64,000 nt of DNA from Herbinix sp. (GTDB lineage: Bacteria > Bacillota > Clostridia > Lachnospirales > Lachnospiraceae). The notes below the pieces were generated by a model. It did not search any database, was not told the origin of the DNA, and was given only the letters and a program-made list of their open reading frames with translations. Location: positions 1 through 64,000 of the forward strand of contig JAQSYO010000012.1 in the NCBI GenBank assembly GCA_029256105.1, written 5' to 3'. The stretch's first letter is position 1. The number at the start of each line of letters is the position of its first letter. Made by a program: the position numbers and the translations under genes. Below are positions 46,528 to 55,197 of the stretch, piece after piece.

Positions 46528-47892
46528 TTATTGTATATTATGGTATCTTATTCTCTTTCCCGCGTGTGCCCAAGTGTTTTTCACAATAATGCAAACCACG
46601 GAACCAACTATCGCTAGGAAAAACCAAATAAAAATTGTCGTATTCCAATTATATATCTGAGATATTACACCAATCCCATAGCTTGACAAAGCGCTTCCTA
46701 CATAAGCCATGGAGTTAAGAATTCCTGTCACCGTTGAAACTTTACCTACACTTGTAAAATACAACGGTAGCAAACTGATAAACATAGTATTCGCACCAAT
46801 CATTCCTGTGGTAGTTACAGCTAGTAATAAAACTGCGATTAATACATGATACCTGCCGAATAAAATCAGCAGTAGCAGAGCTAATGCAGCAACCATAAAG
46901 CAAACTCCGGATGTTTTAATCTCATTCTTAAAATAATGCGTATTAAAATAGTTTGCAGCATACACTCCTCCCAAGTTAACGATTGGTAATAGCGTAGTAG
47001 CGAGTATGGAGGTCACTGAACCTAGGTTAAATATCTCCGAGATATAAGTTGGTACCCAGGTCATAACTCCATCCTTAAGTATACCTTGAAGGATAATACA
47101 AAACATAATTGGGAGCATACCTACCGATAAGAATATTTTCCATAGCTTTACCCGTTCCGTCTTTGTCCCCATATTACTTTCAATTATCTCTTCAGTAAAG
47201 CCTTCTTCGTCAGCTACTCTCTCAAATCTTCCAATTGCAATTAGCCATACAAATGATATCAAACTAATGATAACAAAGGAGGCCAAAAATACATTTCTCC
47301 AATTACTTAATCCAATTACAGCTGCTGCCATTAAATAAGCAGACAGTGTTCCTGCCGCCACTGTAGTGGACATAAAAATACAGGCTTTTTTGCATTGCTC
47401 CTTTGATAATCGATCAGATAAAATTTTAATAATTGGTGACCAGGTAAGCGATTGCGTAAAGCCATTGATACACCACAACAGTAGCATAGAATTACTGTTA
47501 TTAGCAAAAGTCATCATCAGATTGACGATTGCTGAACCGAAGATTCCTGCAAAGCCCATCCACTTTGAAGGAATACGATCCCCTAAAAATCCACTAATCA
47601 GCTGACCAAACCCATAGCAAAAAAAGAATCCGGTTCCTATCATTCCAGCTATCGGCTTTGTGAGAAAACCAACATCCACAATCTCATTCATCGATGCGGC
47701 ATAATTAAGCCTTCCTAAATAGGTGGAAAAATAAGCAATCCAACAAATCATTACGAAATATCGAATACTTGCCGGTGTCGTCAGCTTTTTTTTCATCTGT
47801 CTTATTCTCTTTGGTTTGGTTAGCTTATCAATATCTAATTGCGGATGCGAACGTTTACTGTTACGTATATTCATCGCCTCCCCCTGCCTCAT
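46528..47892 (-). CDS. OPA-type major facilitator (organophosphate/phosphate antiporter family)
   Basis: 454 residues, twelve predicted helices after a ~40-residue basic N-terminus. WIAYFSTYLGR61LNYAASM matches the helix-1 signature of GlpT/UhpT/UhpC (YxxYxxRxNxxxA) in which the Arg binds substrate phosphate. GFGQLISGFLGDRIPSKWMGFAGI is the MFS loop 2-3 motif. It probably imports a phosphorylated or phosphate-like metabolite, or acts as a UhpC-like sensor. The start codon lies 3 nt after the mannosidase stop, so it is coupled; a second in-frame ATG six codons later has GGGGGAGG too close to serve it well. Confidence 0.82.
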   Translation of the reverse strand: MRQGEAMNIRNSKRSHPQLDIDKLTKPKRIRQMKKKLTTPASIRYFVMICWIAYFSTYLGRLNYAASMNEIVDVGFLTKPIAGMIGTGFFFCYGFGQLISGFLGDRIPSKWMGFAGIFGSAIVNLMMTFANNSNSMLLLWCINGFTQSLTWSPIIKILSDRLSKEQCKKACIFMSTTVAAGTLSAYLMAAAVIGLSNWRNVFLASFVIISLISFVWLIAIGRFERVADEEGFTEEIIESNMGTKTERVKLWKIFLSVGMLPIMFCIILQGILKDGVMTWVPTYISEIFNLGSVTSILATTLLPIVNLGGVYAANYFNTHYFKNEIKTSGVCFMVAALALLLLILFGRYHVLIAVLLLAVTTTGMIGANTMFISLLPLYFTSVGKVSTVTGILNSMAYVGSALSSYGIGVISQIYNWNTTIFIWFFLAIVGSVVCIIVKNTWAHAGKRIRYHNIQ

Positions 47893-47895
47893 CGT

Positions 47896-50800
47896 TTAGT
47901 AGTTGACCTTCAGTGTAATAATCTCAAAAGCTTTGAAGTTTAATTCAATTTCTTGCTGTAATTCAATCTTATTTTCTACTTCTTCCAGCATATTTGTAAC
48001 AGCCAATCCTTTTATTTTATCTGTAAAATTTAATTTGGCTGTTGTATAGGTCCCTTCTGCTTCGTAAAGTCTTAAAATAAATGCTTTTTCATTCTCTTCT
48101 AGAGGTTTTACCGCTTCGATAATAATGTTATCTGCACTGATCTTTACAAGGCTAGCCTCATCATGTATTCCTGATACCACAATCGGTTTAATATTAAGCT
48201 GATATGCAGGCTTAATTACAGCATTTGCACTAAAGCCCTCCGTATGAGGGAAGAAGGAATAGCAGCAAGCATGTATCCCTTTATCTCCCTTGTAATCCGG
48301 TCTACAGCCACCCTTATGAAGCGACAATCTGATCTGTGATGCATTTACAGAAACTCCATATTTACAATCATTTAATACTGCAACACCATACCTAGTTTCA
48401 GATAAATCGGTATATTTATGATTGGATACTTCGAATTTTGCTTTTTCCACTGCCGTATTCCGATTGGTCTGACGCTTAATATATCCAAACTGTACTTCTT
48501 GCCTAACAAAATCAGAATGTATCGAGGTATCAAATGCAGTCTTTAAAAATCTGTGATTATCCTGCCAATTCATGATGGTATCAAACCTGACTTCGCCGCT
48601 ATCCGCATAAAAAATCATATCTTGTTGTAACGTAGAATTAGCCGTAAGTTTGTATTCACTTCTGATTCGGAACTCTACCTCACCATCAGCGACAACTTCT
48701 CTCGATATTAACGAAGCTTCATCTTTAAATTTTCCTTCGCAATCCGCATCCAAATCCCAGTTATCCCAGTCTTTCGGCACATCCTCAGCAATCAGAAGGG
48801 TATTGAAGGCATATCCTTCCCCTTTTAATTCGCGTTGTATTCTCTTATCAATAAATGAACTTATATAACCTTTTTCATTGAAGTTAGCAAGAACACAAGG
48901 TGTTTCTAGCTGGTTATCTTTCAACTCAAATACGGTTGCCTTCTGGATATATCCAGGTGTTAATTCCAAAACGATACTGGAAAAAGCAGGTATTACTACC
49001 CCGAATACTGCAAGCTTTTTATTACCGGAAAGTTCTGTAACAACTTGTTGTTTGTAGTCGCCTTTCACAATATAGCCTTCGAGATAGTCAAGATATAATA
49101 CGTCTGTTCTATCAAAGGATAATGTATTTATAATGGATACTGTGTATTCTTTCTGCGCCGGTCTCAATATATCCTTGATCAAAGATCTTGCATGTTCGAT
49201 CACTCCCGTAGTTTCCCTTATGGATTGTTCATGTGCTTGAGGTATACAGGTACCCGGTAAAATGTCGTGGAATTGATTTACTAACAAATCCTTCATAAGA
49301 GGATGAATTTTATCATCAGACGCAATCTTTGCGTTATTTATAGCATCTCTGACGGTTACATACTCAAGATTTCTCAACTCAATTTCTGCAAGGCGATTAT
49401 TCCTCTTGATGGTATGCTGATTGGTCAAGGTACCACGATGTAGTTCCAAATATAACTCTCCACTATAAGTAGAAGGATCTGTAATTGTTTCCTCCAAGCG
49501 GTTCATAAATTCACTTACGGTTATATGACTTGACTTCGGAAGACCTTCCACATCCCCCAGACGATTTGCCATTTCAATCATTTCAAACTCAGGACCACCA
49601 CCGCCATCACCAACACCATAAGAAAGCAGTCGCATATTTGAAACTGTTTTTTCTTTAATCGAATTCTTGCCACCACTCAGTATATTTTCCATCATATTTC
49701 TCGGATCCGGTCCTGAATGAGTTACATTAAAGTGAACCAGCACCTTTGTACCATCAAGTCCCTTCCAATAAAATGTATTATACGGGAAATCGGTGGTATC
49801 ACACCACGCCATTTTTGTTGTAAGAAAATACTTTACCCCACAGCCCTTCATAATCTGGGGTAGTGAAGCACTATAACCAAAGGTGTCTGGAAGCCAGAAG
49901 CAATCCGAGGTATAGTTAAAATTCTCTCGCGTAAATCGCTGCCCCCATAAAAATTGACGGATCATCGATTCACCCGATGGTATATTACAATCACATTCTA
50001 TCCACACTCCACCATTCGGCTCATATCTTCCTGCCGCCACCTGCTCTTTTATGTCTTCAAAGAGTTTTGGATAATACTCTTTCATCATTGCAGAATGATA
50101 TGCCGAACTCTGAACAAATTTATACTCCGGATATTGCTCCATTAAATTCATTTGATTGGAATAGGTTCTCGCACATTTCTTAATAGTTTCATTGATATCC
50201 CAAAGCCAAGCAGTATCCATATGAGAATGACCAATGAGTCCAGCATAAGGTGCCGACGCAGAGTTCTTCTCTTGGAGTACGATTTTTAGCAAATAGTTCG
50301 CTTCTTGTAATGCCTTCTCGAACGTAATTCTATCAATGCTTTCATAATCATAATATAAGATTTCATGTACCTGCTTTAATGTTTTTATTAGTTCGGCACG
50401 TCGAAAACTATTCGCATCCAATACAGCAACCATTTGATTCACTATTTTAAGGTTATAATATACATCACCAATGAAATCATTCTTTACGCATATTTCAACT
50501 TCTTGATAAGTAATTTTAAAATCATCATTTGGATTTGTTTCAAAAGGCTGAGTTCCAATTACATAATGGTGTGCATAATACTCAAGTGCAATCCCTATTA
50601 CCTCATTCTTTTTTACCTCTTGCTTTAACAGATCGCAATAATGATTGCCATGGTTCGCCTTACTAATTTTCGTACTAAAATTACCAAAAGGTTTGCCATT
50701 TACCCATAGTAATCCCTCATATCCATGAATTTTAGGATAGATAAATAATGTTTTTCCTTCACATTGTTCCGGAACGCTGTATTGGCCGAGAAACCAGCAA

Positions 50801-51000
50801 TAGGTCCCTTCGCCTTCCCAGGTATCTCCCATTTTACAGGGTGTAAAACAAGAATTATCCGGTATGGAATGGTATCTCCCATCCGTGTGAAACGCTCTCA
50901 TTGTTACATTATCAACTTTTTCAAATAATAATTGTTCTAATGTGGTTTCAAATCTGGTTAATTTACTTAACATCACGTCAATTTGTTTTTCTGTCAGCAT
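47896..51000 (-). CDS. Alpha-mannosidase, glycoside hydrolase family 38
   Basis: 1034 residues, typical of bacterial GH38. N-terminal domain ~1-245, then the catalytic (beta/alpha)7 barrel with the Zn site H260-x-D262 (GHSHMDTAWLWD) and nucleophile D372 (CFWLPDTFGYSASLPQIM). A helical bundle (~510-630) ends in LLVNQFHDILPGTCIPQAH (metal/His motif), and beta domains complete the C-terminus. No signal peptide, so it is cytoplasmic, cleaving terminal alpha-mannose from imported oligosaccharides. AAGGAG lies 6 nt before the ATG. First gene of the mannosidase-MFS-regulator operon. Confidence 0.94.
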   Translation of the reverse strand: MLTEKQIDVMLSKLTRFETTLEQLLFEKVDNVTMRAFHTDGRYHSIPDNSCFTPCKMGDTWEGEGTYCWFLGQYSVPEQCEGKTLFIYPKIHGYEGLLWVNGKPFGNFSTKISKANHGNHYCDLLKQEVKKNEVIGIALEYYAHHYVIGTQPFETNPNDDFKITYQEVEICVKNDFIGDVYYNLKIVNQMVAVLDANSFRRAELIKTLKQVHEILYYDYESIDRITFEKALQEANYLLKIVLQEKNSASAPYAGLIGHSHMDTAWLWDINETIKKCARTYSNQMNLMEQYPEYKFVQSSAYHSAMMKEYYPKLFEDIKEQVAAGRYEPNGGVWIECDCNIPSGESMIRQFLWGQRFTRENFNYTSDCFWLPDTFGYSASLPQIMKGCGVKYFLTTKMAWCDTTDFPYNTFYWKGLDGTKVLVHFNVTHSGPDPRNMMENILSGGKNSIKEKTVSNMRLLSYGVGDGGGGPEFEMIEMANRLGDVEGLPKSSHITVSEFMNRLEETITDPSTYSGELYLELHRGTLTNQHTIKRNNRLAEIELRNLEYVTVRDAINNAKIASDDKIHPLMKDLLVNQFHDILPGTCIPQAHEQSIRETTGVIEHARSLIKDILRPAQKEYTVSIINTLSFDRTDVLYLDYLEGYIVKGDYKQQVVTELSGNKKLAVFGVVIPAFSSIVLELTPGYIQKATVFELKDNQLETPCVLANFNEKGYISSFIDKRIQRELKGEGYAFNTLLIAEDVPKDWDNWDLDADCEGKFKDEASLISREVVADGEVEFRIRSEYKLTANSTLQQDMIFYADSGEVRFDTIMNWQDNHRFLKTAFDTSIHSDFVRQEVQFGYIKRQTNRNTAVEKAKFEVSNHKYTDLSETRYGVAVLNDCKYGVSVNASQIRLSLHKGGCRPDYKGDKGIHACCYSFFPHTEGFSANAVIKPAYQLNIKPIVVSGIHDEASLVKISADNIIIEAVKPLEENEKAFILRLYEAEGTYTTAKLNFTDKIKGLAVTNMLEEVENKIELQQEIELNFKAFEIITLKVNY

Positions 51001-51080
51001 AACTTTCTCCTTTTCACTACCCTTACATATTCTTTATCATAATTTTTATTTCGCTTATAATTGCATTTCACTCAACTAAG

Positions 51081-51094
51081 AAATACATGTATTT
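51081..51094. promoter_or_regulatory. Palindromic operator candidate upstream of the mannosidase operon
   Basis: AAATACATGTATTT is a perfect 14-bp palindrome about 80 bp upstream of the mannosidase start. Its size and position suit a dimeric GntR/LacI-type regulator, such as the one encoded at the operon's end. No exact copy was noticed at the Opp promoter. Confidence 0.4.
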
Positions 51095-51231
51095 ATGAGA
51101 TTATAAACACATCTTTATGCATCATTATATATTTAATATATTTAATATGTCAATGTTTTTATATAAGCTTTGTAAAATTTAAAACTTATTATTTCTTGCT
51201 GGATTTACATAGTTTTATACCAATAGAAAGA

Positions 51232-51255
51232 GATACCTTATATATAAAAGGTATC
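51232..51255 (-). terminator. Hairpin downstream of the sigma/anti-sigma pair
   Basis: GATACCTT ... AAGGTATC, followed on the minus strand by CTCTTTCT and on the plus strand by CCCCTTTTTT. It may terminate transcripts from the sigma operon, though it lies about 290 bp past its last stop codon. It is nearly identical in stem sequence to the hairpin at 52942. Confidence 0.5.
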
Positions 51256-51538
51256 CCCTTTTTTAATACAAAAGGATCAAATTGTAAAGAATTAATATTA
51301 CATGTACGAAACATATATGGCTACTCTATCCCTATTTCTCAACGTAAAAAGGTATTGCGATATGCCCCAAACATTTTTCTATTATGTAGATATTACATTT
51401 CCTGTTAAGCTGTCCACCCATTTTCCTTGAAGCTTACGTTCATATTTCGTCACGAAATAATTAATTATAAGGAGATACAATCTACACCATGTACCTCCTT
51501 CTGATTATACTATATTTATTAAAATACTCCGAATTTAA

Positions 51539-52324
51539 TTATAATATCCGTATCTCAATTTCAGTGAATGCATCTTCTCCCGAATGAACAAGAAGCTTCT
51601 TTTTTACAACCGATCCGTCCCTTAATTTTATTTCAGCTTTAATAACAAAATCCTCAAAATGATAAGTCCCCTTCTCGTCGGTAGTTGAAGCAACAACAAT
51701 TCCATACTGTTTATTCGCTTGCTCAGCGTACGTCACTGTATACGAGTTTCCGACTAATCTTGTTAAATGTGCAATTTCTTCACCCTCTCCATAAAATCCC
51801 GAAAGAAATTTCTCATCCTCTTGTATTTTATAATTTTTATATTCCTCCACTGGCATTGTAATGTTCTCAACATAATAAACGATTGAACTAGTTATATTGC
51901 CTCTCGTCACTTCCTTATCCGAACAGGTATAGGTAATCGTTTGAATCTCTTGCCCTTCCAGCCCTTCACAGGTAATATTGATGTTAAAATTAACCATAGA
52001 ATCAAAATAATTACCTTGAGTATCAATTGTAGAGGAACCCATCAATGGAATAGCATTCGTTTTTATATTGACATACTCATTACTTAACGGAATTCCATCA
52101 TTATCTGCAGCATAAACAGTCATCAATATCATAGGCTCAGTGGCTGGGAGTCCCTGCAAAAACAAAAAGACAAATACAGCAATTACTGCTATTGCATAGG
52201 ATGGTATCCATTTTTTATATTTATTTTTTTCGTTCTTATTGAGTTTCTTATATAGCATTTCCTCTATGCCAGCTGTCTTTACAACTATTTCACTCATTGC
52301 ATTTTTATACTCGCAAATATTCAT
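51539..52324 (-). CDS. Membrane protein, probable anti-sigma factor of the adjacent ECF sigma
   Basis: 261 residues. A cytoplasmic N-terminus of ~38 residues (MNICEYKNAMSEIVVKTAGIEEMLYKKLNKNEKNKYKKW) precedes one membrane helix (~42-60). A C-terminal extracytoplasmic domain of ~200 residues, beta-rich and without Cys motifs, follows. The topology and 20-nt overlap with the sigma gene match anti-sigma factors, resembling the DUF4179 type. GGAGG precedes the ATG. The signal sensed is unknown. Confidence 0.65.
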   Translation of the reverse strand: MNICEYKNAMSEIVVKTAGIEEMLYKKLNKNEKNKYKKWIPSYAIAVIAVFVFLFLQGLPATEPMILMTVYAADNDGIPLSNEYVNIKTNAIPLMGSSTIDTQGNYFDSMVNFNINITCEGLEGQEIQTITYTCSDKEVTRGNITSSIVYYVENITMPVEEYKNYKIQEDEKFLSGFYGEGEEIAHLTRLVGNSYTVTYAEQANKQYGIVVASTTDEKGTYHFEDFVIKAEIKLRDGSVVKKKLLVHSGEDAFTEIEIRIL

Positions 52325-52802
52325 ATTCTACCTCCAACATTTTTTTCAACAACTTTCTTCCTCTATGAAGTGTAGATCTGACAGTGTTTTCATTCATCTT
52401 TAAAATACTACTGATTTCCTTTATTGACATATCTTCATAATAAAATAAATGTATCGCAAGCCTATAATTAACAGGTAGCTTCATGACAGCATAAAATATA
52501 TCATTTTTTTCTGCATCTTCAAACGTATAAATATCTTCAAGTGGAATTTTTCTCGCATTCCATACGGAACGAAAAAACCTTTTGCATTCATTAATTGTTA
52601 CTCGTATCAGCCACGCCTTTTTATGTTCCTCCCCTTGAAATTCGGTTGCATCAGTCATGTATTTAATTAAAACATCCTGCAGGATATCCTCTGCAGTTGC
52701 CTTATCTTTTGTATAGGAAAGGGCTACTTTAAAAATTCTATCCGAATGTTGATCGATTGTTTCCGTAATTTCGCTTTGAGTACGTACTCTCTCCTTTTTC
52801 AT
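52305..52802 (-). CDS. ECF-type RNA polymerase sigma factor
   Basis: 165 residues with only sigma regions 2 and 4. Region 2: IFKVALSYTKDKATAEDILQDVLIKYMTDATEFQGEEHKKAWLIRVTINECKRFFRSVW. Region 4: LPVNYRLAIHLFYYEDMSIKEISSILKMNENTVRSTLHRGRKLLKKML. This is the SigV/SigW-like ECF group found in Firmicutes. Coupled with the overlapping membrane protein, it should respond to an envelope signal. Its targets are not evident in the window. Confidence 0.92.
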   Translation of the reverse strand: MKKERVRTQSEITETIDQHSDRIFKVALSYTKDKATAEDILQDVLIKYMTDATEFQGEEHKKAWLIRVTINECKRFFRSVWNARKIPLEDIYTFEDAEKNDIFYAVMKLPVNYRLAIHLFYYEDMSIKEISSILKMNENTVRSTLHRGRKLLKKMLEVEYEYLRV

Positions 52803-52941
52803 TGCAGCCTCCTTTCATTAGTAACATCCTTTATAAAGTTATAATGTTGCACTAGAGCATCAAAATTATTTAATACATTTTCGATTATAACAAGGTTTCC
52901 ATTATATAACAATAATGTCAATTGAACTTACTGTCGTAAAA

Positions 52942-52971
52942 AGAGATACCTTTTATCGCAAAGGTATCTCT
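52942..52971 (-). terminator. Terminator of the DUF975 gene
   Basis: AGAGATACCTTT-tatcgc-AAAGGTATCTCT is a perfect 12-bp stem, followed on the minus strand by TTTTT. It lies about 110 nt past the DUF975 stop codon. Confidence 0.8.
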
Positions 52972-53082
52972 AAAATTTTTGTTTCAGATAATCTTAATTC
53001 CATTTCAAATCTTCTTGCTAGTAGAATGATGATGATCCTCTTCATATCATTAACGTAGGTTTAGGCGTAGGTGTCCTCCTAG

Positions 53083-53772
53083 TTAATATGAAAAATTGGT
53101 TTCACTACCGGAAACCTCAAGATAAAAAGCTGCTACTGCCGCATTGATATAAGGATGCAGCCATAAAATTCCAATCCCAAAGGTAAATAAGCAAAGAATA
53201 AACCATCCGATAAAGCTAATCTCAAGACAGAAAAGTCGCCATTTATTTCCTCTCATCATTTCCTTTGACTGATTAATCGCATCTAAGATACCCATGGAAG
53301 GATTCTCTTCTAGTATATAAAACGCCATAGAATAGCTATATGCTGCAATAATTCCAGGGATGATAAACAGCAACGACCACAAAAAAGTAAAGATTGCAAT
53401 AACGATACGTAATCCCAAAGCTTTCCAAAACAAATCAAACTTCGAAAACAAATCATTAAATTGCGGATTTCTCCCATTAATTAAATTCTTATTAAAACGG
53501 CAATAACCGAGTTCAATTGCTCCTCCAAAGAAAAATGTAATTAAAAACCAAATACTTATAAAAGCTACTAATCCTATGAAAAAAGGGAATAGAAAACTAC
53601 CCAAATCAATATTAAATATTTGATCAGATTCCCTCCATTCGTGGTTCGAAGAACTTCCTCCTCTGGAACTGGCACCTAATAATGCTGCGATAAAGCCTGT
53701 GCCTATGGCAAGTGCCCAGTTACCCCTAAGAGCTTCTCTTGCCTTTTTACGAAAATCAGCTGCATACGACAT
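53083..53772 (-). CDS. DUF975-family integral membrane protein
   Basis: 229 residues from ATG 53772 (MSYAADFRKKAREALRGNWALAIGTGFIAALLG), with GGGAGG 8 nt upstream; the longer frame to 53829 has no site. Five to six hydrophobic segments and the family motifs (N-terminal ALRGNWxxAI, internal GYCRFNKNLINGRNPQFNDLFSKFDLFWKALGLRI, ILEENPSMGILDAINQSKEMMRGNKWRLFCL) identify DUF975 (PF06161). Function unknown; often found near envelope-stress genes. Single gene with its own terminator. Confidence 0.85.
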   Translation of the reverse strand: MSYAADFRKKAREALRGNWALAIGTGFIAALLGASSRGGSSSNHEWRESDQIFNIDLGSFLFPFFIGLVAFISIWFLITFFFGGAIELGYCRFNKNLINGRNPQFNDLFSKFDLFWKALGLRIVIAIFTFLWSLLFIIPGIIAAYSYSMAFYILEENPSMGILDAINQSKEMMRGNKWRLFCLEISFIGWFILCLFTFGIGILWLHPYINAAVAAFYLEVSGSETNFSY

Positions 53773-54010
53773 GTTGTTACCCTCCCTATTATTTAATGAA
53801 AGCGTTAACTTTACTTTTAACATATTCATAGTAGCAGTTTTTTACTACCATTTCAATAAATGCAAGAAGTTCTAATGTTTCTAACCAAGGTTTAATACTT
53901 TATATGAACAAAGGAAGAGACCGACTTCATAGTTGTGAAATTAACCTCTTTCTTCGTTACTTTGCTAAATTTGAGATACACTACAATTTATAGTCCTTGG
54001 TGTAAATCTA

Positions 54011-54820
54011 TTAACCAATAAATTTCGCTAACACATCATTGAACTCATCCTTCTGGTCATAGAAGGATCCATGCCCACTAAATTCAAATGGGATTAGTTT
54101 GGAATTTTTAATTAATTGATTTTGTATTTCACCCATTTGAAATGAAACAACTTTATCATGAATGCCATGAATAATCAAAGTTGGAACACGAATTGCTTCC
54201 AGATCAGTAAATAGTACTTCCTTTAACCATGTATTTACTATCGCAGCTGTTGCCCAGCCAGCTGCTTGTAATCCCAATTGTAAAAACCAATCAGAAAACG
54301 CTTCGGAGGTATGCTGGTAAAAAAACATATCGCCAAAATCTCGAAGCATTTTAGGCCGATCCGTATAGGTTCCTTGAATTAATTGTAATATTGCTTCTTT
54401 GTCTGCTCCATATGGAAAGTTAGGACGTTTGATAACGCTTGGAGCCCCTGCAGCAAAAAGAGCGAGCTTTGATACCCCATAGCCTTTATGGCGAGCCATA
54501 TATTTAATCGCAATTGCTCCTCCGTTGGAATGCCCGGCTAAGGTAATATTTGATAACTTTAAAGTATCGATCACTGCTCTAACATCATCTGCTAAGGTTT
54601 CATAATCGTAACCGTGAAACGGCTTGTCTGAATTGCCAAATCCTCTAGTATCTATACCGATACATCGATACCCTAGCTTCGGAAGCTGGTTAAATTGATA
54701 CTCAAACAATTTATAATTTCCAGGCCAACCGTGCAGAAATAAGATAACCTTCTTACTCTCAGGGTTAAGATCCTCAACATATATATTTACGTTAGGTTCT
54801 ACCGCAACATAATAACCCAT
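54011..54820 (-). CDS. Alpha/beta-hydrolase fold protein
   Basis: 269 residues. Oxyanion loop LHGWPGNYKLFEYQF, IDTRGFGNSDKP, nucleophile elbow LAGHSNGGAIAIKYM (Ser near residue 98), acid in IIHGIHDKVV and the catalytic His in FEFSGHGSFYDQ. The pattern matches haloperoxidase/esterase-like hydrolases. No signal peptide. Monocistronic; substrate unknown. Confidence 0.88.
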   Translation of the reverse strand: MGYYVAVEPNVNIYVEDLNPESKKVILFLHGWPGNYKLFEYQFNQLPKLGYRCIGIDTRGFGNSDKPFHGYDYETLADDVRAVIDTLKLSNITLAGHSNGGAIAIKYMARHKGYGVSKLALFAAGAPSVIKRPNFPYGADKEAILQLIQGTYTDRPKMLRDFGDMFFYQHTSEAFSDWFLQLGLQAAGWATAAIVNTWLKEVLFTDLEAIRVPTLIIHGIHDKVVSFQMGEIQNQLIKNSKLIPFEFSGHGSFYDQKDEFNDVLAKFIG

Positions 54821-54972
54821 TATATATCCTCCATAAATGATATTCCTTTAATATTTTATTCAATAAACATAAAACGGTGAAATCTTACTAACTTAAGAAT
54901 ATAGTAGAATTATGTTGATTCTTAGGTACTAGTTCTTCAAACATTTTATAACGCTTATACTTACCAAAAAAC

Positions 54973-55009
54973 CTCCTATTCTATCGTAGAAACTTCGATA
55001 AAATAGGAG
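54973..55009 (-). terminator. Terminator of the membrane protein gene
   Basis: CTCCTATTCTATCG pairs with CGATAAAATAGGAG (one mismatch) and on the minus strand is followed by GTTTTTTGG. It lies ~190 nt after the stop at 55198, beyond the 11-bp repeat. Confidence 0.75.
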
Positions 55010-55040
55010 ATTAAGTTGAAATTTGACAGTAACATGACTA

Positions 55041-55106
55041 TGGTCTGTCAGTGGTTTGTCTGTGGTTTGTCTGTGGTTTGTCTATAGTTTAGCTGTAGTT
55101 TGGCTG
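55041..55106. repeat. 11-bp tandem repeat, six units
   Basis: Six contiguous 11-bp units with consensus TGGTTTGTCTG: 55041, 55052, 55063, 55074, 55085 and 55096. Units 2 and 3 are identical and the outer ones differ by 1-4 bases. The array lies in the 3' untranslated region of the minus-strand membrane protein gene. Confidence 0.92.
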
Positions 55107-55197
55107 TAACCTCTAATTTATACTAATCATCCAAATTTTTACTTCAATTCAATGATTAACACTTTCCTTAATAGATCTCATAGACTTTTGTATCATT

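Larger units (their letters stand above)
51001..51538. other. Upstream region of the mannosidase operon
   Basis: 538 bp without a convincing gene. A plus-strand frame of 115 codons (51061-51408) is Ile/Tyr-rich, lacks a ribosome site and has no family resemblance; it is not called. The region holds a 14-bp palindrome (51081-51094), AT-rich candidate promoter sequences and a hairpin (51232-51255). Confidence 0.6.
54821..55197. other. Intergenic region with terminator and 11-bp repeat
   Basis: 377 bp with no gene: a terminator for the membrane protein gene (54973-55009) and an 11-bp tandem repeat (55041-55106) between that terminator and the stop codon. Confidence 0.7.

Noticed and set aside
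51061-51408. Plus-strand frame of 115 codons
   Set aside because: AT-rich composition, no ribosome site, no recognisable domain, and it overlaps the promoter region of the mannosidase operon.
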